Below are positions 9,188 to 17,333 of a DNA stretch of 64,000 bases, one piece after another; the stretch's first letter is position 1; every line of letters starts with the position of its first letter. Made by a program: the position numbers and the translations under genes. The DNA is taken from contig SLHA01000054.1 of assembly GCA_007136405.1 (NCBI GenBank), positions 20,684-84,683 of the forward strand, written 5' to 3'. The DNA is from Candidatus Latescibacterota bacterium (GTDB lineage Bacteria; Latescibacterota; UBA2968; UBA8231). Under the pieces are notes generated by a model, which did no database searches, had not been told where the DNA came from, and was given only the letters and a program-made list of their open reading frames with translations.

Positions 9188-9559
9188 GTATGGGTGAACC
9201 TCTCCGTGTTCAGGTGCGGCTGCGATGGAGGCCGGCCAGTCAGGACGGGCTGATATCCAGGGTTTTAGCTCGAAGAAAGGAAAAAATAGCGAGTTAAGTC
9301 CTTATGTCAAGGCACCGTTCGGGTTCGTGCGGTCTGAACCGGTTGCCGGCACCTGCCTGCGCCGGGCCGACACCGGTATTGCCCGGAAGAACCGGCAACG
9401 GAAGGCAGGCGAATAACGGACCAAATCGCTGCCTCGTTTTTGTGGGTACAACCGAGCAGACGATACCCCTGGAGAGGCCTCGCCTCAGCTCCCCCGACGT
9501 TGAACAAGCGCCTCGCGTGGGAACTCGACGCAAATGCAACAGAAGCTGCCCAGGCAGGG
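9188..9559. other. non-coding spacer upstream of rpmI
   Basis: 372 nt without a credible gene. It holds the minus-strand promoter at 9283-9310 and an untranslated leader of roughly 90 nt ending in the rpmI ribosome site. The rest (9311-9559) is GC-rich with no clear feature. infC is absent from the place where it normally lies. Confidence 0.6.
9283..9310 (-). promoter_or_regulatory. sigma-70-type promoter of the rpmI operon
   Basis: On the minus strand a perfect TTGACA -35 element (9310-9305) is followed after 16 nt by TATTTT (9288-9283). Transcription would start near 9276, giving a leader of about 90 nt before rpmI. It is among the clearest promoters in the window and would drive rpmI-rplT and possibly the run down to xseB. 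Confidence 0.65.
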
Positions 9560-9829
9560 TCAGGGCGGGTCGTTGAGCCGCTGTTCCAGCCGTTCGCGGA
9601 TCCAGGGGCGCAGGAAAATGTCATGCAGAGGAAAGTGGCACAGCGTCTGTTCAAGCAAGTCGATCCGCTCGGCCATGGAGAGGGCGCGATTGAGGATAAG
9701 GCAGCTCCTGCCGTGCAGCCGGCACAGCCCGCCGCGGCGGTCCATCACGTCGTACCGGACCTCGATATCCAGCTCTGCAGCCAGTTGTTCCAGGTCCTGC
9801 AGAAGCGCGTCTTCTTCCATGTGTGCCAT
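9560..9829 (-). CDS. conserved hypothetical protein, small cytoplasmic
   Basis: About 89 residues; I use the ATG at 9829, with ATGs at 9820 and 9892 as alternatives, none having a strong ribosome site. The core ELDIEVRYDVMDRRGGLCRL, then GRSCLILNRALSMAERIDLL, looks like a small alpha/beta protein family I have seen as an uncharacterised gene in several Gram-negative groups. No signal peptide, membrane helix or catalytic motif is evident. It lies between the rpmI promoter and the surE promoter and seems to be transcribed alone. Confidence 0.6.
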   Translation of the reverse strand: MAHMEEDALLQDLEQLAAELDIEVRYDVMDRRGGLCRLHGRSCLILNRALSMAERIDLLEQTLCHFPLHDIFLRPWIRERLEQRLNDPP

Positions 9830-9933
9830 TCGGGTAACCCACCCGCCGCGTGGCGGATGCGGTCCTGGTGGGCGTGTCTGACCGGCCGACATGGGTGTCG
9901 GTCATGCCGGCTCTGTGCTGATGTCCTCCGGGG

Positions 9934-9942
9934 TGATATAAT
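9934..9942 (+). promoter_or_regulatory. extended -10 promoter, likely for surE
   Basis: TG-A-TATAAT, a perfect extended -10 element, in an AT-rich island within GC-rich DNA. No good -35 element is seen, as expected for the extended type. It would produce a leader of about 280 nt before surE. The island is nearly symmetrical, so it could also fire leftwards to the hypothetical gene at 9829. Confidence 0.45.
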
Positions 9943-10080
9943 ATAGGGCAAGACACCGGCCGGCACAGCAGCCAGCACCGGCCCGCCTCTCCGGGTTTTC
10001 CGTGCTTGCCTGCCGCCTGCGCCAACTCCGTAGGAAGGGGGGCGGACAGGCAGCGGGGTGATGAGCGGGCCGATACCCGG

Positions 10081-10160
10081 ATACCCGGCCACAGCGGCCG
10101 CAGCGCAAACCACGGCTACAACGGCCACCGCGCGATACCCGGTCACAACGGCCGCAGCGC
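10081..10160. repeat. imperfect 26-bp direct repeat in the surE leader
   Basis: Two copies of a 26-bp unit at 10081-10106 and 10135-10160, beginning ATACCCGG and ending GGCCGCAGCGC, with two mismatches. A related, shorter GGCTACAACGGCCACCGCG segment lies between them. It falls within the presumed surE leader. Confidence 0.6.
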
Positions 10161-10231
10161 GGTACACGGTCGTGCGTGGGAGCGGTCGGTCCCGCAGCCC
10201 CTGGACCCATCAGCTTGACACGGAGGAAAAT

Positions 10232-11125
10232 GTGAGTCTGCACAAGCCTGTAAGTGATCCCTGGATTCTGGTAACCAACGATGATGGCGTGGATTCGCCT
10301 GCCGTCCCGCTCCTGCTGCGCGAGTTGTCGCGCATCGCCCCGGTCAGGGGGGTGCTGCCTGCGTCGGAGTGTAGCTGGACCGGTAAGATCATGAGTCGTT
10401 TCGCCGCTCTGAGACCGCGCCGGGCCACGGCGGCGGAAAATGGTGCATACGAGGTATGGGTTGTCGACGGATATCCGGCGGACTGCGCCAATCTGGGTAT
10501 TCATACGCTTTTCCCGACGCGGCCGGCTCTCGTGGTTTCCGGCATCAACCTGGGTACCAATGCCGGCCTTGCCTATCTGCTCAGTTCGGGGACGGTAGGC
10601 GCCGCTGTGGAGGGCATGCTCGGTGGCATTCCGGCGGCGGCTTTTTCCGTGCACTTGAATGCCGTCGACTACGATCGCTGGCGCCGCGATCGGGTCGCCA
10701 CCCCCCAGGTGCTGGCATTGCTCGGTCATGCCGCAGTTGTCACTCGGGAGATCGTGGAGGAGCTTCTTGACCGGGGCATGCCCGGGGATGCATCGGTGCT
10801 GACGGTCAATATGCCCAGCACCACCAAGCCGGCCACGCCGCGGCGGCTCGCGCGCGTGACGCGGACCGAATACGGCGCCTATTTCGTGCCGTCTGCAAGC
10901 GGCCGGTATGAATACGGTTTCTCGGGGGTGCGGGTTACGGAGCCCATTGTGGACGGAGACCTGGCGGCTCTGGAGCGCGGTGAGGTGACGTTATCGCCGT
11001 TGCGCTTTGTTCTGGATGCCACCGTGACGGAGGCTGACCGGAGCCGTTTCGAGCGTGTGGAACAAGCTGATGCGCATGCCGGCGGACGGTTGTCCCGCGA
11101 GAACGAGCCTGTGGCAAGGAAATAA
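10232..11125 (+). CDS. surE: 5'/3'-nucleotidase SurE
   Basis: 297 residues; a metal-dependent phosphatase acting on nucleoside monophosphates. The N-terminal VTNDDGVDSPA carries the Asp-Asp metal ligands. A Ser follows in ECSWTGK, and VVSGINLGTNAG carries the Asn ligand; YLLSSGTVGAAVEG is the family's YSGTVGAA segment. The start is a GTG at 10232 with GGAGG 5 nt upstream; the frame is open further upstream but without conserved sequence. Only 5 nt separate it from the outer-membrane barrel gene, so the two are very likely co-transcribed. Confidence 0.92.
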   Translation: MSLHKPVSDPWILVTNDDGVDSPAVPLLLRELSRIAPVRGVLPASECSWTGKIMSRFAALRPRRATAAENGAYEVWVVDGYPADCANLGIHTLFPTRPALVVSGINLGTNAGLAYLLSSGTVGAAVEGMLGGIPAAAFSVHLNAVDYDRWRRDRVATPQVLALLGHAAVVTREIVEELLDRGMPGDASVLTVNMPSTTKPATPRRLARVTRTEYGAYFVPSASGRYEYGFSGVRVTEPIVDGDLAALERGEVTLSPLRFVLDATVTEADRSRFERVEQADAHAGGRLSRENEPVARK

Positions 11126-11130
11126 CCACC

Positions 11131-12651
11131 ATGTGTGCGGGTGAGTCCTTTTATATCGGATCGGACATGAGGGGGCAGCGGACCAGCTTTCAGCCCCAGT
11201 CCTGCACCGGGCGGTGCCTGGTGGCCGCCACCGGTGCCGGCATGGCCATCGCCTTGCTGTGGATGGGATCCGTGAATGCGGAAACCGGCTCTAGCTGGGC
11301 GGGCTACGGGTATGCCCGACAGCCGGTGATGCAGGACACCGTGCGGCAGGAGGATGAGCCGCAGCCATCCGCGGAGACCGACACGCTGGAAACGGGGAAT
11401 CAGGACAGTTTGCCCGCTCTGATATGGGGAGCGCCGCGGCTGCTTGTCGAAGAAGCTCCCAGAGGTCTGGTAAAGGCACAGAAAGTCGCCGCGGACCAGA
11501 CCATGGACGCGGTGCGCTGGCTGGCCAAGCGCCGGCAGTTGACCATCAACGATGTTCCGTACGGGGTGACCGGCCTGCCCGTATTTTATTACAGCACCAA
11601 TACCGGCTGGAATTACGGGGCCAGGATTCATTGGGTCGACTACCAGCGGCGTCCCTACAGGTATAAAACCACCATTAACACGCTGCATTCCACCCGTGGC
11701 AGGAGTGATTCGTACCTGCGTTTCAAAGTACCGAAAATATCGGATACGGGTTTCGGCGTGGAACTTCTGTTCGCCGACAGACAGGATATCCGGGTGCGGT
11801 ACTACGGGCGGGGTAACCAGTCGGAGATAGTCGACGCCTTCACCGATCCTGACAGTCCGTGCTTCCGCGACGAAAACTACTACTATTACGTGCTTCAGCA
11901 ACCGAGCTTCACCTTTACCTTGTTGCGCCATCTGTACGGTCCGCTGCGCATCTCCACGGCTGTCGGACTACAGAGTACCACGGTGCGTCCGCGCGGGGAG
12001 CGGTCCTATTACCTCGATGCAGGAACTCCGTATGGAGTGCGGGATGGACACGCCGGCTTTGTCGGTTTCCGGTTGACGTGGGATACCCGGGATGACGAAA
12101 CCGTGCCCAAGCGCGGCGTCTTTCATCGCTGGTCCTACGAGACGGCGCGTAATTCCGTCCTGGCGTTGTTCTTCGAGCCAATCGATTTCCACCGGTACAC
12201 CTTCACGGATGCGCGCTATTATCCTGTGACGCAACGTCTGAATCTGGCTCAGCGCACGATCTTCGAGGTTCTGAGCGGTACCGTGCCTCTGTACGCGTAC
12301 GGGGAAATCGGCGGCGGAATAGACATCAAGGGGTTGGGGGGCAGTGATACGTTAAGGGGATACGACAGCCAGCGATTCACGGACAATGTGCGCTTCATGA
12401 CCAACACCGAGTTGCGCTGTCATCTGGGCAGTCTGCAGATGTACAAGCAATACCTGGAATTTCACGCTGTCCTGTTCTTCGATACCGGACGCGTCTGGAG
12501 GAATCTGGACGACCTGACGCTGTCCGGGCTTCACGGTAGCGGCGGCGCAGGGTTGCGTATCTACTGGAATGCCGATTTCGTCATCCGGCTGGGAGTGGCC
12601 GTTTCCACGGAACAGTACTCCACCCATCTCAGGTACAGCAACATTTTCTGA
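11131..12651 (+). CDS. Omp85/BamA-type outer-membrane beta-barrel without POTRA domains
   Basis: 506 residues. After a signal-like segment (about residues 31-51, LVAATGAGMAIALLWM then SVNAET) comes a low-complexity acidic stretch, a short helical part (about 90-135), then roughly 350 residues of alternating beta strands rich in Tyr and Arg. The C-terminal third has LGGSDTLRGYDSQRFTDN followed by NTELR, the surface-antigen (D15) motif containing the RGY of loop 6. The protein ends in an aromatic (SNIF), as barrel substrates of BamA do. No POTRA repeats are seen, so it is not BamA itself. It follows surE by 5 nt; its end overlaps the end of bioY by 23 nt. Confidence 0.8.
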   Translation: MCAGESFYIGSDMRGQRTSFQPQSCTGRCLVAATGAGMAIALLWMGSVNAETGSSWAGYGYARQPVMQDTVRQEDEPQPSAETDTLETGNQDSLPALIWGAPRLLVEEAPRGLVKAQKVAADQTMDAVRWLAKRRQLTINDVPYGVTGLPVFYYSTNTGWNYGARIHWVDYQRRPYRYKTTINTLHSTRGRSDSYLRFKVPKISDTGFGVELLFADRQDIRVRYYGRGNQSEIVDAFTDPDSPCFRDENYYYYVLQQPSFTFTLLRHLYGPLRISTAVGLQSTTVRPRGERSYYLDAGTPYGVRDGHAGFVGFRLTWDTRDDETVPKRGVFHRWSYETARNSVLALFFEPIDFHRYTFTDARYYPVTQRLNLAQRTIFEVLSGTVPLYAYGEIGGGIDIKGLGGSDTLRGYDSQRFTDNVRFMTNTELRCHLGSLQMYKQYLEFHAVLFFDTGRVWRNLDDLTLSGLHGSGGAGLRIYWNADFVIRLGVAVSTEQYSTHLRYSNIF

Positions 12652-13198
12652 CGGTGTTTCGGCCGGAGCGGCCGGGTTCGCGCCGGCGGAATACCCATAC
12701 GGTGACTGGTAGCGTCAGCAGCAGATCCTTGGGCAGGGGCAATAGCCCCAAACGGACCACTGCGGCGAAGGAGATGTCCTGCCCTGTCAGGAAGCGCAGA
12801 TTCAGGTACAATCCCGCGGTCCCCACCAGATACACCACCACCAGACCGCTGATCGTGGCGATGATCGCCCGGGGCGTTGAATGCGCTCCACGGCCAATTT
12901 TGCCTACCGACCAGGCGGCCAGTGGAAACGCCGCCAGGTAGCCGAAGCTGGGTTTCAACAGGTATTGCGGCCCGCCACCGTGCGCGAACACCGGGAAGCC
13001 GAGCAGTCCGGCCAGCAAGTACACCACTTGACTCAAGGCGCCATAGCGTGGCCCCAGCCACGCACCGGCCAGGCAGACGCATGGTACCTGCAGCGTTACC
13101 GGGACATACGGGAATGGAATGCGGATGAAGGCCCCCACCGCTGTCAGCGCAGCCATCAGACCCACCCGGGCGAGCGTCGACGGTGGGATGATATTCAC
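12629..13198 (-). CDS. bioY: biotin transporter S component BioY
   Basis: 189 residues, six hydrophobic segments. Family signatures are PVTLQVPCVCLAGAWLGPRYG near the start and GGGPQYLLKPSFGYLAAF in the middle, the biotin-binding region of the ECF-transporter S component. No ATPase or T component lies nearby, so it uses a shared module or works alone. Its ATG overlaps the accD stop by 4 nt (ATGA), so biotin uptake is translationally coupled to a subunit of the biotin-dependent acetyl-CoA carboxylase. The last 15 residues are Arg/Cys-rich and may be spurious tail. Confidence 0.92.
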   Translation of the reverse strand: MNIIPPSTLARVGLMAALTAVGAFIRIPFPYVPVTLQVPCVCLAGAWLGPRYGALSQVVYLLAGLLGFPVFAHGGGPQYLLKPSFGYLAAFPLAAWSVGKIGRGAHSTPRAIIATISGLVVVYLVGTAGLYLNLRFLTGQDISFAAVVRLGLLPLPKDLLLTLPVTVWVFRRREPGRSGRNTVRKCCCT

Positions 13199-14070
13199 GG
13201 AGCGGCCGGTGGTTCCTGAGGGTTGCCGTCGGGTGCCAGCAGTGCGATGAGCCGGACGATCTCCACGGCCAGCTGGTCGCGAGAGACGATACGGTCCACG
13301 AAGCCGTGCTGCAGTACGGATTCGGCGATCTGGAAATCCTCCGGAAGTTCGTCCGTGCCGAGGAACTGTTTGATGACGTTCTGACCCGCGAAACCCACCC
13401 GGGCCCGGGGCTCGGCGAGGATGATGTCGCCCAGCATGCCAAAGCTGGCCGTCACACCGCCATATGTCGGATCCGTAAGAACCGTGATGTACAGCAACCG
13501 ATCCTCGGCCAGTTGACGCAGCTTGGCGCTGATTTTGGCCATCTGCATCAGGGAAAAGGCGCTTTCCATCATCCGTGCCCCGCCGGACTGGCAGACCAGG
13601 AGGAGACAGCGGCGGTCCACCCGGGCGCGGTCGATGAGGCGGACGATTTTCTCGCCGGTAGCGCTGCCCAGGGACCCCATGATGAAGCGGGTGTCCATCA
13701 CCCCCAGCGCCACGGGATGGCCGCCCATCGTGCCAATGCCGGTCAGGATGGCCTCGTTCAGGCCGGATAGGCGTCGTGCCGCTCTGAGGCGTTCGCTGTA
13801 GCGTTTGGTGTCACGAAAACGCAGCGGATCCGAGCTGGTTACTGTGGCATCCATTTCGGCAAAACTGTCTTCGTCGAGTAACAGGCTGGCATATTGCCGG
13901 CTGCTGATGGGATAATGTCCGGTGCATTCCGGGCAGATCCAGTAGTTGCGCTCCAGGGCCATCGTATAGGTGGAGTGACCGCAGTGGGTGCATTGCTGCC
14001 AGATACCTTGGGGGATTTCGCGCTTGATCCGGGTCTTGAGTCCGGATTTCATCCGCTCGAGCCAGTTCAT
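13195..14070 (-). CDS. accD: acetyl-CoA carboxylase carboxyltransferase subunit beta
   Basis: 291 residues. AccD moves the carboxyl group from biotin-BCCP to acetyl-CoA, the first step of fatty-acid synthesis. The N-terminal zinc ribbon has four Cys (CTHCG, then CPEC); the crotonase-like core has GHPVALGVMDTRFIMGSLGS, CQSGGARMMES and LTDPTYGGVTASFGMLGD. I start at MNWLERMKSG (14070), with GGAGAG upstream. accA is not in the window. It is the third gene of a sigma, anti-sigma, accD, bioY run with short spacers, an unusual place for accD. Confidence 0.95.
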   Translation of the reverse strand: MNWLERMKSGLKTRIKREIPQGIWQQCTHCGHSTYTMALERNYWICPECTGHYPISSRQYASLLLDEDSFAEMDATVTSSDPLRFRDTKRYSERLRAARRLSGLNEAILTGIGTMGGHPVALGVMDTRFIMGSLGSATGEKIVRLIDRARVDRRCLLLVCQSGGARMMESAFSLMQMAKISAKLRQLAEDRLLYITVLTDPTYGGVTASFGMLGDIILAEPRARVGFAGQNVIKQFLGTDELPEDFQIAESVLQHGFVDRIVSRDQLAVEIVRLIALLAPDGNPQEPPAAP

Positions 14071-14102
14071 GGAACTCTCCAGTTCAATGGACGGGGGCAC
14101 GA

Positions 14103-14489
14103 CTATACCAGACCGCGCCGGCGCAGGCCCAGAAAGGCGATGCTGGCGGTGACCAGCAGGCCCGCCGAGGCAAGCAGCGCGGGAGTCAGCTGTTTCCAGC
14201 CGCCGGTAGCGGCGGCTGCCGTCCCGGAAGCGGCGGCCGCGACCCGATGTGCGGCGACGCGGCGCTGCAGCCCGGCGATCGTTGCGTCCAGATCCGGCCG
14301 CGCCTCCGGAGTAACGGCCAGGCGCGTCAGTCTGTCCACCCGGCTCAGCGTCTGCAGGACGGCGAGTGCCCTCGGATCCAGGGCCAGCCGTTCGTTCAGG
14401 GCGTCGGCGATGTCCGCCGGGAGCTCGCCGTCCAGATGCGCCGAGAGCTGCCGCTCCAGGGTGTGATGCTGCCAGAAGATGTCAGCCAT
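14103..14489 (-). CDS. anti-sigma factor, single-pass membrane protein
   Basis: 128 residues. The N-terminal half has LSAHLDGELPADIADALNER, the helical pattern of anti-sigma domains that clamp ECF sigma factors. I see no His-x3-Cys-x2-Cys zinc motif, so it is not a typical ZAS protein. An Ala-rich linker leads to one transmembrane helix near the C terminus (LLASAGLLVTASIAFLGL). GGAGG lies 6 nt before the ATG at 14489. It starts 28 nt after the sigma factor ends, the usual sigma/anti-sigma pair order. Confidence 0.75.
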   Translation of the reverse strand: MADIFWQHHTLERQLSAHLDGELPADIADALNERLALDPRALAVLQTLSRVDRLTRLAVTPEARPDLDATIAGLQRRVAAHRVAAAASGTAAAATGGWKQLTPALLASAGLLVTASIAFLGLRRRGLV

Positions 14490-14517
14490 GGAAGGCCTCC
14501 GGGTTGGCATGATGCGG

Positions 14518-15144
14518 TCAGATCAGGTCCAGGCGGGCGAGCGCTTGCCTCAGCCGCCGGCGCGCGGCGTGGAGGCGGGAACTCACCGTGCCGACCGGTA
14601 TTCCAAGTATTCGGCCGATCTCCTCGTACGACAGTTGATCCAGGCTGTTGAGCAGCAGCACCTGCCGAAGGTTCTCCGGTAACTGCTCGATCAGGGCCAT
14701 AATCCGTGCCCGTGTTTCTCCGGCCAGATACAGTCCCTCCGGTGTGGACGCGGGTGGTGTCGCTGGCTCGGGCGGGGGGTGAGCGCTTCGCGTGCCGCTG
14801 CTGCGCTGTAATCCCAGCCTGGCCCAGGCGCTGCGCGAGTGGTCCCGGCGCCGATTGAGGCTGAGGCGCATGACGATACGCAGCACCCAGGTCTTCAGCG
14901 AGGCCTGGCCGCGGAAGCTGCCGGCCGCACGGTATATCTTGACGAAGGCGTCCTGGGTGACTTCCTCAGCGTCATTGCAATCGGTCAACAGACGACAAGC
15001 CAGTTCGTAGGCTACGGGATGATACACCTGTACCAAATGCGCGAAAGCCGCCTGGTCTCCGGCCGCGATACGGGCAGCCAGGGCGCGATCGTCACCGTAC
15101 ACTTCGGGTCCGGCCTGTTGCCGGCACGTTTCCACCTGAGCCAT
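14518..15144 (-). CDS. ECF-type RNA polymerase sigma factor
   Basis: 208 residues. Region 2 (about 20-90) has FAHLVQVYHPVAYELACRLL, AEEVTQDAFVKIYRAAGSF and LKTWVLRIVMRLSLNRRR. Region 4 (about 145-200) has LPENLRQVLLLNSLDQLSYE and IPVGTVSSRLHAARRRLRQ, the helix-turn-helix that reads the -35 element. A Pro/Ser-rich linker of about 40 residues joins them, longer than usual. GGGAAGG precedes the ATG. The paired membrane anti-sigma suggests an envelope or lipid signal; I could not find a convincing autoregulated ECF promoter upstream. Confidence 0.92.
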   Translation of the reverse strand: MAQVETCRQQAGPEVYGDDRALAARIAAGDQAAFAHLVQVYHPVAYELACRLLTDCNDAEEVTQDAFVKIYRAAGSFRGQASLKTWVLRIVMRLSLNRRRDHSRSAWARLGLQRSSGTRSAHPPPEPATPPASTPEGLYLAGETRARIMALIEQLPENLRQVLLLNSLDQLSYEEIGRILGIPVGTVSSRLHAARRRLRQALARLDLI

Positions 15145-15445
15145 GCGAGCATCCTTCCCGCAACATAGACACCGGATCGGTGGGCTGTCTTCGCGTCGTA
15201 CTCCGGATGCTGGCGGCGTCCCGGCATCCGACCCCGGCAGCAGCGGCCGGGAACCGCGTGCGGCGCGGTGTGGCGCGCGGTATCACGGTGCGCGATCACG
15301 GTGCCGGCCGGGTAACCCGTCGATCACATGCGTACGTGGAGCAGATCCCGCAGGCGCCGGGTGGCACAACGATGCCAAGGGTGGCACAATGCCAGACTAT
15401 CCATTAATATAACTACACAAAACCGAACACGAGCGAAAACCGGCG
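15145..15445. other. divergent promoter region between sigma factor and TPR gene
   Basis: 301 nt. It contains a tandem ATCACGGTGC repeat (15282-15291 and 15295-15304) and, closer to the TPR gene, two TGGCA-type palindromes followed by an AT-rich patch. No gene is credible here. Confidence 0.5.
15362..15413 (+). promoter_or_regulatory. candidate operator and promoter of the TPR-exb-tonB run
   Basis: Two adjacent palindromes, TGGCA-N6-TGCCA (15362-15377) and TGGCA-N3-TGCCA (15382-15394), stand just upstream of an AT-rich TTAATATAAC segment whose TATAAC (15408-15413) could be a -10 element. No good -35 is seen, so activator dependence is possible. Function is inferred from position only. Confidence 0.35.
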
Positions 15446-16612
15446 ATGGGTTTTCCGGGCTGCACCATGACATACGGATGTGCCATGAAGCTGAGCTGTG
15501 CAACTATGGTTGTAACCTTGCTGTATATGGTCCCGCAAACCTATGCCGCGGAGGTCAGCGTACAGGATTCGGTGCGTAAATACCGCTATCTGGCCAGCAT
15601 CTCCAGGGAGCGGCAGGACTTCGCCGAAGCGGAGCGGTATTACGCCGAGTACCTGCGGTACCGTCCTGATGATGCGCTGGGTCACTATCGCCTGGGACAG
15701 GTGCGGCTGCAGATCCAGGATATCGGCGGCGCCAAGGAGGCGCTGTTGAAAGCCGTCGCCATGGACTCTCTGCACGTCAATACCAATGTGCGGTTATACG
15801 GGATCTACATCAATGCCGGCAAGACGGATTCGGCAGCCATGTGCCTGGAGCGCGTGCTGCGCGTGCGCTCCGAAGACGAATCTACGCGACGGGTTCTTGC
15901 CGACTTGTATCGCCGCGACGGACGAACGCAGGAGGCCCTTGGCCACTACGAGATCCTGGCTGCCCGGACCGACGTCCGGGAAGAGCTGTACGAACTGCTG
16001 GCCTTGCTGAACGAGGACCTTGGGCGGACCTCGGAAGCCTTGAGCTGGAGGGCAAAGCTGGTCACCATACGGGAGGAGAACGGAAATCAGAACGAGCAGC
16101 GCGAGGCCCTGGAGGCCATGCTGCGCCTGCAGCAGCAGCGGGGGGACACGGACAGCGCGTACCATACGCTCGAGCAGATGGCCCTGATCGACTCGGCCAA
16201 CCGGTATTCGTACTACAGCCGCATGGCCAGTCTGGCCGAGGAGAACGATGACCACAGGGTGCGCTTGCGGGCCTGGGAGGCCATGGCTGAGGCTGATCCC
16301 CAGGATCTGGACACCATCATCGATCTGATCGAACACTATCTGAACTCCAGGGATCTGCAACGTGCCACGCAGTGGCTGGAAGAGGGACTGAAGGCCGACA
16401 GCAGGAATGCGCACCTGCGGTTGCTGCAAGGCGACGTCCTGGTACTGCAGGGCCTGGTGGAACCAGCCCTGGCAGCGTTCGAGCAAGCCAAGGCCGACCC
16501 CCGGTGGGAGGTGGTGGCGCAACAGCGCATATGGCAGCTACGGCCGCCGGAGACAGAAGAGGAAAGACTCCTCAGGGATTTCTTCCGGAACGCCCTCGAA
16601 CCGGAAAACTGA
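15446..16612 (+). CDS. exported TPR-repeat protein
   Basis: About 388 residues. An N-terminal signal peptide (MKLSCATMVVTLLYMVPQTYA, in two parts, from 15485) is followed by about nine degenerate tetratricopeptide repeats, for example AEAERYYAEYLRYRPDDALG, GGAKEALLKAVAMDSLH and TDSAAMCLERVLRVRSED. Such scaffolds bind partner proteins in the periplasm. The start is uncertain: in-frame ATGs lie at 15446, 15467 and 15485, none with a strong ribosome site. It leads the exbB-exbD-exbD-tonB run (84-nt gap) and so may serve the same energy-coupling system. Confidence 0.75.
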   Translation: MGFPGCTMTYGCAMKLSCATMVVTLLYMVPQTYAAEVSVQDSVRKYRYLASISRERQDFAEAERYYAEYLRYRPDDALGHYRLGQVRLQIQDIGGAKEALLKAVAMDSLHVNTNVRLYGIYINAGKTDSAAMCLERVLRVRSEDESTRRVLADLYRRDGRTQEALGHYEILAARTDVREELYELLALLNEDLGRTSEALSWRAKLVTIREENGNQNEQREALEAMLRLQQQRGDTDSAYHTLEQMALIDSANRYSYYSRMASLAEENDDHRVRLRAWEAMAEADPQDLDTIIDLIEHYLNSRDLQRATQWLEEGLKADSRNAHLRLLQGDVLVLQGLVEPALAAFEQAKADPRWEVVAQQRIWQLRPPETEEERLLRDFFRNALEPEN

Positions 16613-16695
16613 CGTCCGGGCAGCTGGACTGAAACAGGGGTATCTCCTCAGGCAGCATCACACTCAGCAGACATGAACAAGGTGTGGGAGGATAT

Positions 16696-17331
16696 ATGGT
16701 CAGACTGTTCGTCGACGGCGGATGGGCCATGTGGCCCCTGCTATTCCTGCTCGTCATGGGTACGGCATTCGCCATCGAGAGACTGATTGCCCTGTCGCGC
16801 GCGGCGATCGACGCCCAGGCGTTTGCGCAGAAGCTGGAACAGGCGCTGCGCCACGGCGGTCCGGACGCGGCGGCGGAGCTGTGTGCGCAGACTCGAGGGC
16901 CGCTGGCCTCCGTCATCCATGCCGGTCTGCTGCGGCTGCACCGCGGCATCGACCACGCTGAAAAAGCCATGGAGAATTCCGGGGCCGTGGAAATGGCTTT
17001 CCTGGAACGCGGCATGGTCTGGTTGTCCACCGTAGCCAACCTGGCACCCATGGTCGGCTTCCTGGGTACGGTGAGCGGTATGATTGCCTCCTTTCAGGTG
17101 ATACGGGAAATGGGCGACGTGGTGCCCGCCCAGGTGGCGGGCGGTATATCGGAAGCCCTGATCACCACCGCTTCGGGGCTGGTGGTGGGGATCATCATAC
17201 AGTTCTGCTACAACTACTTCGCTTCGCGCATAGACCGTATCGTCGCCGACATGCAGGAACACACGGCGGCCTTCATCGACCTGCTGGCCGAAATACGGCA
17301 CGAGGAGCGCAGCGCAGCTGAGGGAGCCTGA
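16696..17331 (+). CDS. exbB: ExbB/TolQ-type proton channel subunit
   Basis: 211 residues, with a hydrophobic helix near the N terminus (MWPLLFLLVMGTAFAIERLI) and two more in the C-terminal half, APMVGFLGTVSGMIASF and EALITTASGLVVGIII. These are the signature pore helices of ExbB/TolQ/MotA proteins. It builds the inner-membrane proton channel that powers TonB. GGGAGG lies 4 nt before the ATG at 16696. It is followed after 2 nt by exbD, so the two are co-translated. Confidence 0.9.
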   Translation: MVRLFVDGGWAMWPLLFLLVMGTAFAIERLIALSRAAIDAQAFAQKLEQALRHGGPDAAAELCAQTRGPLASVIHAGLLRLHRGIDHAEKAMENSGAVEMAFLERGMVWLSTVANLAPMVGFLGTVSGMIASFQVIREMGDVVPAQVAGGISEALITTASGLVVGIIIQFCYNYFASRIDRIVADMQEHTAAFIDLLAEIRHEERSAAEGA

Positions 17332-17333
17332 CC

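Larger units (their letters stand above)
9830..10231. other. non-coding region upstream of surE
   Basis: About 400 nt between the divergent small hypothetical gene and surE. It contains an AT-rich extended -10 element (9934-9942) and a degenerate repeat (10081-10160). Open frames across it are continuations of the surE frame and have no conserved sequence or ribosome site. Confidence 0.5.

Noticed and set aside
15362..15377. A sigma-54-like TGGCAC...TGC promoter.
   Set aside because: The spacing between GG and GC is one base too short and the -12 element is incomplete; the palindrome reading is preferred.
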